From: Phanerochaete sordida
Taxonomy: Eukaryota > Basidiomycota > Agaricomycetes > Polyporales > Phanerochaetaceae
NCBI GenBank assembly: GCA_019973155.2
Contig: BPQB01000078.1
Span: forward strand, 62,001 to 126,000
Direction of reading: 5' to 3'
DNA: 64,000 bases
Both the position numbers and the translations under genes were made by a program. Positions 22,799 through 35,048 of this stretch are shown here, piece after piece; the stretch's first letter is position 1, and the number at the start of each line of letters is the position of its first letter. The notes under the pieces are model-generated. The model was given only the letters and a program-made list of their open reading frames with translations. It did no database searches and was not told where the DNA came from.

Positions 22799-24449
22799 TC
22801 AAGACTGCGACGTACCTTCAGGAAACTCCTTCAAGCCGCGCCGCGCGTGCTCTGCGAGATACCGCTTCTGTAGTGTCTTGGCCTTCTCGATGACGCCCGG
22901 CGCGAGCTCTTCTTTCTTCTCGCGTATTATATCGAATGTGGCGCCCCAGCGTCGCTCTGCTGACGGCACAGCAGACCACCCGTAACTGGAGCGATGGCTC
23001 GACAACTTGTCGCTCGACTTGTCGTGCACAAGATCCGCGTGCGGAAATAGCCTGGCGAGGTAGGTCGCGACGTCGTGCACGGCGGCTGGAGCAAAGCGCG
23101 AGCTCGCGAGGTCGAGCTTCTTTAGCGGGGACAGTGGGTACTCGGCCTCGAGGCGGCAGGCCCAGTCCGAAGGTACTGGCTGCACCTGGACTGTGACGGA
23201 GGTCAGGTACGGACAGTTACGGCAGAAATGCGCGAGGTCGTCTAAATGTAAATTGCAGGGTCTTCGGTCGGGGGAGCCGATGATGAGATTCCGAAGGTAT
23301 GTCCAGGATGAGGCCAGCTCCTCGACGATCTGTGTCCCAAGCTCGATGGGAGCACCGCATAAGGCGAAGTCCGACATGCTCGGGATGCGGAAGAGGTATC
23401 TCAGGGAGCGCGCGTCGAGCACCCTGAATTCCTGGTGCTCTCCCGATAGATAAATCCATCAAGTCTTCAATTTTTGGAGATGGCCCATCGCCTGGGTAAA
23501 CTGATCGAATTCCGCAGAATCTAGTGACATTGACAGGTTGACCTCCAAGAATGTCAGCGATGAGCCTGAAAGACCCTCGAGAAGCGACATCATGGGGGAA
23601 GGTGACATGTTTCGCATGCAATAGCTGCGAAGCAGGGTCAACGTTTCCAGCGCGGGGAACCCTCCCCACAACGTGGTGTGATTACCACAGTCATGATCGT
23701 CCTCGGTGAGCGCCACAGATAGCGTTGTTAGGTGCGGGATACGTGAAAGATGCACAAAGGCGTCGGAACGAAGGACTACCTCTTCGAGGGTCGTCCACTG
23801 GTCGTGTGCCTTGATAGCGTCCGCCAGCTCATCGCCGTCAAGGATTTCGCTGGAGTCATCGCAGAAGGTGAGTCGTTTGAGCCGTGGCGTATTCGTCACC
23901 ACGCGATCCAAAATACCGGCAAGCGGGATATAACCTACGCTTCTCAAGGTAATAAGCGTAGGTGGCATGACCAGTGGAGCGTACTCGACGAGACCCCTGT
24001 CGCTCCAAGAGAGGTGCATGAGATTTGGAAGGAATGGGCCGGGATGATGCTCTGCGATGATCTTGAAAGCGTTCTCGTCGATAAAGCAGCCACCCGCTTC
24101 CCAACCCCATATCTCGAGAAACTTGACGTAACGTCCATGATGCGTGAACCTCCGCCAGTCCGCCGGTGACGGGGGACTCAAGATAGTCTGTAGCCGACCT
24201 CGCGCTTAGCTCGAACCTTTGCAGCACAAGGACTGAGTTTCGTACCAGACGGTAATCATAGTCCTCCAGCAGGTGGGCCGGCAAGAGGTTGACGAGGTGG
24301 TATAGATTCTGGAGGTGGTACCAGAGCGATTTGTTGGCAGGTTCGAGGAACGCTCGGCAGACGAGGGCGGCGTGGTACAGCGACCCCTTGTCGTCGACCT
24401 GCCATAGGATATCGCAGAGAACCTCATCGATTGCGAGGCAGCGGTGCAT
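22799..24449 (-). pseudogene. F-box/LRR-like gene with an in-frame TGA
   Basis: Exon 1 is 24449-24234 (MHRCLAIDEVLCDILWQV, F-box-like). Exon 2 starts at 24187 (ILSPPSPADWRRFTHH) and would run to 22799. The frame is the same before and after 23461-23459, where a single TGA interrupts it (LQKLKT, stop, WIYLSG). Paralogs read straight through at this place (compare FRHLRDC and FRRLQEC), so a Cys or Trp codon was probably lost. The part after the stop still has coding character (LRYLFRIPSMSDFALCG) and no further damage. It is either a young pseudogene or a protein truncated after the first half of the LRR region. No GT-AG pair that would remove the TGA was found. Confidence 0.72.
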
Positions 24450-24694
24450 TGTGCAAAGCGGAGGAACGCGACAGAGAAGAAGTCGCAGCCAGAGAAAGCG
24501 AACACGGGCAGGCAGATTCTCCGTCCAATCAGCGGCGAGCGGAGTGCCCGACAAACGCCCATCTCGACACGCCGACGCTGCAGCCGCTTGACTGGTCAAT
24601 CAAGTTGTCTGTCTTGAACATACGCATACATCGGCCAAGCACAACCAGCAGGACCACTTGAATGTAAAGAAATAAATATATCAGCCCTGTCGGG

Positions 24695-26089
24695 TCAGTC
24701 ATCTAGCTTTCTCTCCTCGTTATCCGTGTTCTCCTGACGATCCCCGTCCGTCTCTTCGAGCGATTCGTCGTCCACGTCCTCCTCATCCTCTCTCGCACAC
24801 GCTCCCAAAGAGGCACCGGGACTCTTGTCCTCGTCTGCGTAGACATACAGTAGCCCGCGAGCCCCGAGCCTCGGCATCGCCTGTATAAACGCGTTGCGGT
24901 CCTGCGGCGACATGCCTGCCTGCGCGCGCATGCTTCCCCTCGCAAGGCCCACGCGCACGGGAGTTTCGCCCGAGATGTGTGCGTCGAGCGCAGTGTCGAT
25001 GCCCGCGAGGTCTTCCGCCTGGTACGCCCACAGGATGATGCGTCTCAGCTTGCACGCGTGTTCGGGCGCGCGCCCGAAGAGCTCGTCGAGCAGCCCGCAG
25101 ACGAAGGCCTGCAGGCAGACGCTCGTGAAGGACAGCTCGAGCTCGAGGGTGACGAGCGACGAGCATGCCGCGAGGCCGAGGCCGGGGTAGGGCGTTCCAG
25201 CTGTCCGAAATCAGTGATCCGGCGAGGCGCGAGCCAGATGTGACGTACTATCGTCGTCTGAAGACGAGTGCAGCCAGAGGCTGAGATGCTCCAGCGAGAG
25301 CGCAGCGTGGCTGATGAGCTCGCGTGGGCTCTGCATGTCATCGCGCATGCTCCAGGCGGTGACCGGGACCTCAAGAGAGATGCTCGTGAGGGTATCTTGT
25401 TGGATCTTGAAGATTGTCTCTCGTGCGAAGATATCGAGGATGTCGACGTTATGAATGGTCAAGTTCCGCAGGCTTGTACACTTCGGAGGGCTCCAGGTCG
25501 GCCACGCGCAATCCCCGCCAAAGTCACAGCGGCCAAAGACTTTAGCGGACCGGGGAATGTCGACGGATTCCAGCCGCAGAGACAGGGATATAAGCCGAAG
25601 GAATGTGTCTGGGCCCTCGACCTTCGCGAAATCTTCGAACGTGAGTGTCTTGAAGGACGGCATGACGTGGCGCCAGTCGATTAGGCCAACGATACGTGCA
25701 CCTTTGAGGGCGAGGGTGTCGAGGCAGGGAAGGAGGGCGAGGGTGCTCGCGAGCGACAGGAGCGATACTCCACGCCCAGGCGGTGCGTTATACTCTCCGT
25801 ATATAGTGAACACCATGATACTTGCGCGGACCGTCGCGCCGGACGCGCTCGCGAGAAAAGCAGCGAAACCGCGCAGACTCGGGCCTGGCGACTCGTCAGT
25901 TGCGCGGTCTGCTTTTCTGGTAATGACCTTGGCACGACGGAATGCGTAGGGACGTGCTCTGTGCAGCCATGCTTTAGAGACGAGACAGCACCTGGTCAGG
26001 GCACCGCGGCGCTTCCTCAGACTGCTCAACTGGTCGATAACCATGTCGCAGAGCTCTTGCGGTAGCGTAGGGGCCAAATTATGAGACAT
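24695..26089 (-). CDS. F-box protein, canonical LPxEL type
   Basis: Exons 26089-25249 and 25200-24695 encode 448 residues. The F-box is of the common basidiomycete type (LPQELCDMVIDQL, then RCCLVSKAWLHRARPYAF), clearly different from the MHxCL type of its neighbours. LRR-like segments follow (LDTLALKGARIVG, FKTLTFEDFAK, LRNLTIHNVDILD). The C-terminus has the block NAFIQAMPRLGARGLLYVY and a strongly acidic tail (EDEEDVDDESLEETDGD). It probably serves as an SCF substrate receptor. The next minus-strand gene to the right shares its C-terminal block but not the F-box. Confidence 0.82.
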
Positions 26090-26845
26090 CGTCTGTTGAA
26101 GAAGAGTTGAGCAGGCTCCTCATGGCCAAAAACAGCGAGGATCTACGCCGGACTCACCGACGCGTCGTTTTCCTCATGCACACGCCGCCGTCCGGCCGCT
26201 TTGCGCGGAGAAGGTGTGCGCTGCATCCCGGAAGCCTAAAAACGTTGGGTTGGGTTACAATATTGAATCTGAAGAGCATACGGTACCGTTGTGGCTTCGG
26301 TTGTTGCCATCGAAGCAAGCGACCTGGCGGTGGAGGAATAAACCGTTTCTGCGCACGTGACGCAGCAGCGAGGCGTCTATCGGAGGGCGCTGCTCCCCAG
26401 CCGCCTCCATGTCGAGACTGACGGCCTATGGACGCCACCTTGTCTCGAGCATCGAAAGGCCCGAATTTGAAGGTGCGTAACTTCATGGCGACCAAGATGC
26501 GGGATTGACTCACAGTGGCAAACCTCAAAGCCAGCGCGACCGCCGCTGTGGCCGAGAGCCTACTAGGGACAGGGAACTGCAACGTTCTCGACGAGCAGTC
26601 CCCCTGAGCACCCCTGGCGGCTGCACGGACGATTTCACGAGAGCATACCGCATAATTGATTTGCTTCTGCCTCTTATGCTGCAAGCGTTGGCTAGAGGCT
26701 CTGCTGCTGGGGCCGGGACAATTTCAGAGCTATCCGTCCGCGAACTCGGGAGGTAGGTTCTCTAGATCTGTTTCTATTCGTGTATCATACGACAGAACCA
26801 TGAGTTTAGTGTTCAACAACGGATTCCGCCGCACTTGTAATATTA

Positions 26846-27825
26846 TCAAGGTCTGTCGAACGCGCTGATAGCATCCCACTTGACCGACGGATCCTCGTCC
26901 CCGTCAGGATGCAGGTAGAGCAGCCCGCGGCGCGTCATGGCGGGCATCCACGACACCGCGGCGTCGAGCTCCCAGCGCGACAGGCCCGCTCTCATGCTGA
27001 GCGCGATCCGCACCCGCGTCGGCGAGCCCCTTAGGAAGTGCTTCTCGAGTGTCTTGTCGAGCTTCACGGCTTGCAGAGCCTCAAAGCTTCCGATGCGCAC
27101 GATGATGCGTTTGAGCTTTTTCTGCTGGCCCCGAGGCCGCGAACAGAGTTCGGCGAAGAGCGTGTCGAGGAACGGAGCTGTCGGCCATGACGCAGGTGAT
27201 GGAAGGTTGAGGTCGAGGACCTCGAGAGACGGGCACTTATCGAGGTCGAGTTCCGTGCCATGCCTGTCCAGTTCTGTCGATCGTTGAGACGAAAGCCCTG
27301 CACATGATAAGTAAGCGATGCACTCTACAGAGCTCGACAGCAAATACACGTACATGCAAAGTTATCCTGCGCATGGTTCCATGGCATTCCATACAGATCG
27401 AGCCTGAGTTCACGAAGTGCGTGGCGTGTGCGTCGAATGGCTGCCCCGACGCTACGTCTGGTCTTGGATGTCCAGATGTTGCACTTCAAGGAGAGAGTCG
27501 CCACTCTGTACGGCTCGCGGATAAAGTACAGAGGGTCTAGGTAATCGAAGTCGGGGATCGTGCCGCTGCGCACGCCGCGAATCCAGGCGTCATAGAGGCA
27601 GTAATATCCGGGTGGCTTAGGATCTGGGTCTAGCTTGGGTTTTGGAAAGGGAACTTCTTTTGAATCATCAAGGCGTCCATCGTTGTTCGAGGGGCTACAT
27701 GGAAACTGCGTGTCGTCCCCGGGGCTCGGTAGAGTAGGCTTAGCGCAAGAGCCGCGGTCCTTGAGCGAGGATTTCAGCATCAACAGCACGCTCTCGTTTT
27801 TGTGCAGAGTAATCAAGCTCACCAT
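26846..27825 (-). CDS. F-box-less LRR-like protein related to the preceding F-box gene
   Basis: Exons 27825-27354 and 27297-26846 encode 307 residues. The C-terminal half matches the neighbour at 24695-26089 in layout (LEVLDLNLP, KKLKRIIVRIG, WMPAMTRRGLLYLHPDGDED against MPRLGARGLLYVYADED). The N-terminus (MVSLITLHKNESVLLML) has no F-box. A TATATA box at about 27899-27904 lies some 75 bp upstream of the ATG, which supports a genuine short transcript rather than a missed upstream exon. It may compete with the full adaptor for substrate, or it may be a decaying copy. Function is unknown. Confidence 0.68.
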
Positions 27826-27904
27826 GTTAGTCGCTCAACGGGCTAGGTGAGTGGCGTGATAGGTGGTGTGTGGCAAGGAGCAAGCAGCGTTTGGGCGCTA
27901 TATA

Positions 27905-30779
27905 TTCGACCAGTGGCCCCGCGGACATATCTGTAGTAGCACGTGAGAGGCCTGAGCTTCAACTTTTAACCTGAAGGCCTGTAAGAATAGCTAACTTTCG
28001 CTGCTACGAGTGGCCGACACGTTGTACTAGCGTGTTGGCGACAGTGGTAATTCTCTGCTACTAGTATCTGGTATTTTCGTTGTGAAAGATACAGTCTCGA
28101 CAGTCTTTAAGCAAAAAATCGCTATAACGTATTCATTTATTCACCCTGATAAGCCTCGGATAAGTTGGCTGACGGCCCCCTGCTTGCGATCTTGAACAGT
28201 TGCCTTTTCGATCCGCGCCGCCACGACGACGGCCATCAGACTTTCGGCCTATGACTTGTAAAGCCATATATGCCAATGTATACCGTCAAATCTGTGTAAG
28301 ACACATAATTATCGCCGCTTCCTTGCAACACGCTTATATAGTTTTTTCGCCAATATGACCCAAACACATAATTGCATACATTGTACGAAATTGTACAGCT
28401 TGCACTGTTCCCGAGACCCAGAATAATGAAGAACGAAGTTCTTGCGCAGGAATCTCGCTTTAGAGGACGCAAATATAGATGTATTGCGGTCAAGCATGGT
28501 CTACTCTACAATATACAGAGACTAAGTGGCCTCCACACCGCCGTAGCTTGCCTCCCAGCGCAACCGCTGCGAGGCACCAATATTCGGACTATTGGTAAAC
28601 ACAGCTTGCAGGTGCCTTGAAAGCCGTCAAGCGACCTATTGACAAGCCTGTGTCAGATGGGGAAGTAGAGGCAGGCATGCGGATATGGGGCGAACACACT
28701 GAGGGTGGAGCAGTAGATGCGCGGGCGCGACACCGAGCGCCATCGATGTAGCGACGAGAGGTGCTACGGACGTACCCAAAACGGCACTGCCAGCATGCAT
28801 TGGCCTCGCTCGCGTGCGTGCGCAGACAGGCACATACGTCCGGCACTGCCGAGTGAGCGGCGTGCTCATAACAGTGTTGATGTCGGCGGCGATGTCAGTA
28901 CGGCAGCCAGAGGAGGGAGCGGACGGAGGAGTAAATGGGCGGGAAGACACTAGGTCTGCGTCGGCCTGTCGACGTCCGGATGCAGCTACGAGATTCGGAG
29001 CTCCTAGGGCAACGTCTTCTCGTGACGGTTGTTCTTGCGGCGGGTCAGCTCGCGCGCGCGCGCCGCAACTGTACTTGCTGGTTGTGTCCGGTTCTGCGCT
29101 GCCTAGCTCTGCGCGGTATGGGAGCGCTGCGTGTGGTGCAACGCCGGGGACTACCTGTGTGGACGTTGTGTTAGAAAAGGCGTCAGGGGGTATGACGCTC
29201 ACATGCGCGAGAGCATCATCGCCACCTGTGATGTTCCCGATGTCGCTGTCAGGCCGAAAGGCATCGTAACATAATGTAACAGCGCACCTCGTTCGTGTCC
29301 GATTTGGGTGCACCTCTGCTGTGTGTTCTCTCCATTTCGGCGCGAGAAGCCCCCGAGGATGTCGAGAGCGTCGTCCGAGTGGTACAGTGAGTCACTCAGC
29401 CGCGGTCGGGGCCTACGGAGGCCGATAATGCGGTCGGCATCGCGAACTGGTGGTGGTCGAGAGACAAGAGTGTTGACCAGAACGCAAAGCGCTCGTGGAC
29501 ACTTTCAACGTCATGGAGCTCGGCGTGGGGCTCAGCAGACGCCGACTCGTACCAGCCAAAGTCAAGCTCGACTGCATCGCCCTCGCTCGCTCTCCCTGAG
29601 TGGAATCCAAATATTCAGAGGCCCATATGTCGTGTCTACCCGAGCGTCGACTACAGGGGTATATTTGCAGGGGTCACCATTCCGAGTCTGGCGTGCGATA
29701 CCCTACCGGCTGCGGGGAAGGGTTCACAGGGACCTCGCTAGTGTCAGGGGTCCCGTATTATCATAGTACAACCCGACGAGGGCATCGGCGAACAACTTAC
29801 TTCCCGCTGACCCATGCCGCGCGTCGTTGCCATAGCTTTGCAGACAGAAAGGTGACTCACCACCCAGACGAACCACTGCTGCACGGGGATACCGCCGCGC
29901 AGGCGAAATACGAATCGCGCGAGGCCTGCACTAGTGCGCTGTCGCCTGCAGTTCCTATGGCGTTGCAAGCCACACTGTCCTCTCAACCCATTACCTGTGC
30001 ATGTGCGCGCACTGTCTGCACGGAACGCAGCAGATCCCGCGCAATTAGAGCATCTCGCATGCATTCCAACGGTCCGGCCCTGAACTGGGAGCCAGTGGGT
30101 ACTGCTGGACGCCGCCGACGTTGCGCGACCACCGACTGAAAATATTCGGCCGTGTTGTCAGCCGCGCCCTGTGTGCTACTGATCCATAGCGACGGACTGG
30201 GAGATGAGGGGTCGCAGCCACTTGCCACAAGTGTCCGCCAGCACAAGGGCTTCCGGCACGACTCGGACTACGAGACGGGCCCGAATACACCGCGAATACA
30301 ATGCGATGTATACAGCTTAAAAGTACGGTAACGCTTGTGCATGCTTGAGTATGCCGCTATAAGTAGTCTAAAATATCGGCTGTCTTTGCAAGGTCATACA
30401 AGGTCTGCAAACCATTATAATATATATAACGCGCGCGCCGAAAGTCCGATGGCGCTACTTTCGGCATCACCGTTCGATCGCCTGGAATTTGAACATTTCC
30501 TTCAACCGCCACCACGAACTTCGGTTCTCTAGGTCCCGACGAGAAGAAAGGCCGTTTCATCAGCTTAGTAAGTTTCTACGCTTTGGACTTGGATCGCGGC
30601 TCAACCGAATCCCCAGGTGGCCCGGCATTCCATTGAAACGTCTCCTTTCGAGCGCGTCAGCCCACTTCATTGTGGCCACTTCTCGCGCAATTGAGACTCC
30701 GCGTGTGCGTGGCGCCATCTGCCTGCGATAAGCTTGCTTGGTACTCCCCGTAGTATGTCCCTTTACCCTATGTTCAACC
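27905..30779. other. Long stretch without a supported gene
   Basis: From 27905 to about 28600 the DNA is AT-richer and has only short frames. From 28636 to 30250 there are several overlapping frames. The longest (29313-28636, minus, 225 codons) contains DSDIGNITGGDDALAHVSVI but no domain I know. The last 480 bp should hold the promoter of the plus-strand kinase, with TATA-like runs near 30420. No repeat or RNA gene is recognised. Confidence 0.35.
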
Positions 30780-33700
30780 ATGGACTCACCCGACGCCCCT
30801 CGGGCTATCCTTGACTACCCTCGACTTAGAGATAATCCTGTCGCGTCCAACCTATACATTGAGAGAATCCTCTCTGCCCTAACTGCCCATGGGAAAGAGG
30901 GCACGCCGAAACATCCGTCAGGCGTCGGCCGTGGCGGCTACTTCCAGAATCCAAGATACATCGGAACGATCAACATCGTCATGAACCACAAGTACAGCAA
31001 GCGTCCATACGCGGACTTCATGAGCGAATACGTTCCTGGCTCTGACCTTACGAAAGAACAGCTGAAGAAAGTAGGGGATCTCAGTGAGCTTCTTACGCTT
31101 AAGCTCGGCGGGAAAGATCGAGAATTCGCCATGTACCCGATCTTCGTACGTTTCAACACCCCGTTGACTATCATATTCCACGGAAACTTACTCTTACCGA
31201 CACTAGTGCAACAAGTTCAACATAATTCAAGGACTTGCCAGATCCACGGACCGCTGGAAGGACGTCGCGGACTGGAGAGAGACCGACTACATCGACATTC
31301 GAACCGACCTTGCGCTCTACCCCGACGACGCTCGCGCGCACCTGGCATACGACATGGAACCACCGAAGGGTATCGCGGATTTGAGGAAGCCGCACGTGGC
31401 GCGCAATGCGTGGGCGTGGATGCTGTCGTTCCTCGAGGCGAAGCCGGACGAGTCCGAGTCTGGCTACTTCTTCTCCGGCGACACGTTCCTCAACCCAACC
31501 CCGAAGGGTCAGACCGCGCGGGCGCAGAACATGAAGTACGTCGCAGAAATTATGCTTCGGGGCCACTTCCAATTTGTCTTCTCCATCTACGTCGCGGGCA
31601 CGAACGCGGCCATCTTCCGTTGGGATCGCAACGGCGTTCTGTACGCGACTATCGACCTCAAGAAAGACCCTACGCATCTCTGGAACTTCGTCTTCCGGCT
31701 GGCCAAGCTCAAGGGTGCCAAGCGAGGCCTCGACCCAACGGTCGAGCTGGCCTCAGCTGCAGACATTGAGAAGCTGCAGAACCACGTACCTCTCAAGGCG
31801 CAGCTTATCAAATCCCACAAATTCATGCTGGCGAACACGACGTTCTACCCTATCCATAAGGTACGTCGTATCAGGCCTCTTACATATTCGTAGCTGATTA
31901 GATGTGACGGACAGGTGTACTGCGACCGCCCGGAGGATAGCAGCATCGCAGCAGCTCCCAAGCGGCGTACACGTTCTTTGGCGAACTCGAAGATGGCGTT
32001 CCTCATCGGGCGGTACAGCAACGGCGAATGCTTCCCGACAGGGCGCTGCACGCGGACATACATTGCCTACGACATCGCCAACGACCGCCTAGTATTCTTC
32101 AAGGACAGCTGGCGCCCGAAGTTCAATGCTCATCCCGAGGCTGACACGTACCGCCGCCTGAATTCTGCCGGAGTCACCTGCGTCGCGACCCTCCTCGCAG
32201 GCGGCGACGTCGGTGCTCCAAAGAATCTGCAGTGCACAGTCTCGCAAGAGTACCAGCCTGACGGCCTCTACAAGGACTTCGAGCGCATCCATCATCGCGT
32301 TGTCCTCGAGGAAATCGGATGTCCCATCGAGAACTATCCCAACTCGATGGAAATGATGACGTTGGTTTACCACGCCCTTCGAGGTGCGCCTTGACTATTA
32401 TCCGAGGCGTATGTATCTCACAATAATTTTACAGGGCACATGGAGGCATGGGAAAAGGCTGGCGTCCTTCACCGCGACATCAGCCTTGCGAATATTCTCA
32501 TCGACATCAATTCAATCGGAGGAGATCTTGCGGCGTTCCTCATCGACTGGGACCTGTGTCGGTACCGCGAAGACTTCGAGAAGGATGTCCCTCCTTCTCC
32601 TGCCCGTTCTGTATGTCTTTCATTCATGGTTTCGCCCTCGACGTGTGGCTTATCTGCATGTTTAGGGTACATGGCCCTTCCTCTCCGCGCTGCTGCTGCG
32701 ATACCCGAAGAAACCACAAGATCTCTCGGACGACCTCGAGGCTTTCGTGAATACCGTGACTTGTCTCGCCCTACGCTTCCACCGGCACACGAAGTCGCTT
32801 AACTACCCTCCCGGTGTGAGTGGCGACGAGCTTCGCGCGCTCAACGGAACCAACAGCAGCCTCATGTCACATGTTCACACCTATTTCTACCAGGAGGAAC
32901 AGCTCCCCGGCGGCTACTGGAAGGGCGGCGAGGCGAAAATGAACGTACTCGTCCACGGTACGAACCTTCCCATCGAGCTCCTGCCCGACAAGGATGGGCC
33001 AGTGCCTCTCGCGGGGCTCATCGCGGACCTCTTCGCACTGCTACGCGAGCACTACGAGACCATCGACTTCGAGGATATGAAGCGCTACGACGTGGCGATC
33101 GAGCGTCCAGAGCAGTTTGCTCCTCCGCCAAGACTGGAGCCGCCTGCAGGACATGCAGCCCCACAAGCTTCGGGGAGTGTCACTCTACCAACCCGCCCGC
33201 TAAACCGCCTTCCTCCGCGCCAGCGCCGCCCCGCAGCGTCTGCTGCTCCACCTCCCACGGAGTCCGCTCCCGCAGCGCCCCCGCCACCGAAGCCAAAGTG
33301 GCCCGCGGGCAAGCCGCGCCCGCTGGACACGCACGATCGCATACTCGAGATCTTCGAGGCCGTGCTCGACGACAAGTACGGCGACGTCTTCGCGCGCGCG
33401 CAGAACGACCGGACGCCGGACCAGATGGACGGCCTGCAGATCGTGCTCAGCGCGACGGACAAGCGGTCGTCCGCCGCGACGAAACGCCAGGCTGAGCACG
33501 CCGCCGAGCGCGAGCTCGGCATCCTCGAGGCGTTCAACAAGCGTGTGCGCGTCGACGCGGGCTGCTATCTCCCGTGGGATCCCATCGCAGAGGACCACAG
33601 GAAGCCCGTGCCGCAGCCTGATGGCGACGCGCAGCCCGAGGCGGGTCCGAGCAGGCTTTCCGAGCAGGGAGCCGGTGCTCGCGATGGAAAGGAGCCCGAT

Positions 33701-33790
33701 ACCGACCAAGATGGAGCTGAAGCTGCGGCTGAGAAGCCAAAAGCTCGACAGAGGAAGTCGCATCTGGAAAACCTTGTTTTCTTAGATTAA
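30780..33790 (+). CDS. FunK1 protein kinase B
   Basis: Exons 30780-31145, 31207-31860, 31915-32383, 32435-32610 and 32666-33790 encode 929 residues. The ATG lies in a good context (CAACCATGG). The N-terminal region (GTPKHPSGVGRGGYFQNP, RNAWAWMLSFLEAKP) leads into the kinase core with lysine in LVFFKDSWR, HRD in VLHRDISLANILI and IDWDLCRY at the DFG position. The C-terminal third has a proline-alanine-rich linker, KPRPLDTHDRILEIFEAVLD and a basic tail. All catalytic landmarks are present. The last nine codons and the stop lie inside the left inverted repeat of the element at 33760-34762, so the C-terminus was probably replaced by the insertion. Confidence 0.9.
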
Positions 33791-34762
33791 TACTAAGCCT
33801 GTATTATAGATGCTATTGGTGGATTATGCTGTTAAATGTTTGAAATCAGGTTTAATGGCTTGTTTGTTCCTAATTACCACTGTGTTATCTATTGTTATGG
33901 CTGCTAATGCATTAATAGTGCTATGAGACAGCTAAACCTCAGTTATTGCCAGGTTAACATCCAGCTATCCATTTAATCGATTATTGGCTCACTAATAGTG
34001 CTTATCTGAGTGTTATGAGCGGGTTAATACACTGTATGTGGGGTTCCACTATATATTCACAGAGGTGAACATAATATGTAGCATAGTCAGTGGTTCTGCA
34101 GAGCATGGCTACGCCTATATCATATTTCAAACTGAGCGTTCTGTCCTACCTTGGATGTAGCTCTATCAAGTATGGCAACTTCTACTCTAAAGTCTGCAGC
34201 AGGCATGTGGAGACAGCTGTGTGCTGTCAACACACCCTCACATCCAGTGGAAAGAGATTGGACAATGTTAGTTCAAGGTAAGGGTGGCCAATGAGATCAG
34301 TGAGTTGCCAGTGGGTCTGCAATTCGGTGAAGTCCACAGCACTGGTATATGGTGCCAATCCGCTCTGTGTTACTGTAGAACACTTGCTGTAGTGGTTAAC
34401 ACGCTATCCTTGTGGCTGCCACAAGGAGACTGCTGGTTCGATTCCTACCTGGGCCATTTTTTTATTTTTCAAAATTGCGCTTCTCCACCTTTTTCTTTCT
34501 TCTGATACCACTGTACATGGCTCTACACCCTTTAGAAACTATACTGGGCCTATCCCTGCTGTAGAAATGTGCTGTGACCCAGAAATTAGCAAGCCATTAA
34601 CACCCATTAACACTCATTAACACTATTATAATGGCCATTAGTGTTAACATAAGCACTGTGAATAGGGGGGGGTTGTTAATTAAGCTAATCGATTATCATG
34701 ATGCTAATTAAGCACTTTATGCTTATGTAGCATTAATTAAGAAAAGTAGGTTTTCCAGATGC
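33760..34762. mobile_element. AT-rich element with imperfect terminal inverted repeats
   Basis: The left end (33760-33798) starts GCATCTGGAAAACC and recurs as an imperfect inverted copy at the right end (34721-34762, ending GGTTTTCCAGATGC). The two copies are about 40 bp long. The 1,003 bp in between are markedly AT-rich, with many ATTAAT/TTAACAC words and no long frame, unlike the GC-rich flanks. This fits a non-autonomous DNA transposon. The target-site duplication is not clean: TCGACA follows the right end, and the same six bases lie 9 bp before the left end. Superfamily is not assigned. Confidence 0.62.
34381..34457 (+). repeat. tRNA-derived (SINE-like) Pol III promoter module
   Basis: An A-box-like AGTGGTTAAC (34391-34400) is followed by a strong hairpin CCTTGTGG/CCACAAGG (34408-34426), a perfect B box GGTTCGATTCC (34435-34445), a 3' GGGCCA and a T run. 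Order and spacing are those of a tRNA, but the acceptor stem does not pair and the anticodon arm is too long, so it is not a working tRNA gene. It is more likely the head of a SINE or a tRNA fossil inside the AT-rich element. Confidence 0.6.
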
Positions 34763-35048
34763 TCGACAAAAGGCAAAGGGCGAGAGAAAATCCCAGCTGA
34801 GCTTCCCCGGCGCAGAAGCACGCGCAAACGAAAATAGGGATGATCATTTCAGACAGATGGACTCCATGTAGCTGTACTTACTATACGTTCAGTCTCACGA
34901 TAAAAATCTTGCAGAAGTTAGATCATGGCATCGCAGACTCAGCCAGTCGTAGATGTGTAGACCGGCATGCATTGTGTGAAGGCGATACGATTGAAGATGG
35001 GTGCATATGAATAATGAGACGTTGACTCGTATTTGCAGGGATATAGCT
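34763..35048. other. Intergenic, probable remnant of the old FunK1 B tail
   Basis: Directly right of the element the plus strand reads ARQKAKGERKSQ in one frame, resembling the KARQRKS codons left of the element. This suggests that the former C-terminus of FunK1 B was split by the insertion. No other gene is seen before the convergent kinase C. Confidence 0.4.

Noticed and set aside
28636..29313. A 225-codon minus-strand gene
   Set aside because: It overlaps plus-strand frames of similar length, has no recognisable motif and no splice context. It is left as unassigned sequence.
34391..34452. A functional tRNA gene
   Set aside because: The B box is perfect, but the acceptor stem does not pair and the anticodon arm has an 8-bp stem with a three-base loop, so it cannot be a normal tRNA.
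33745..34778. A clear target-site duplication for the AT-rich element
   Set aside because: TCGACA occurs on both sides, but the left copy is 9 bp away from the repeat end, so the duplication is not convincing.
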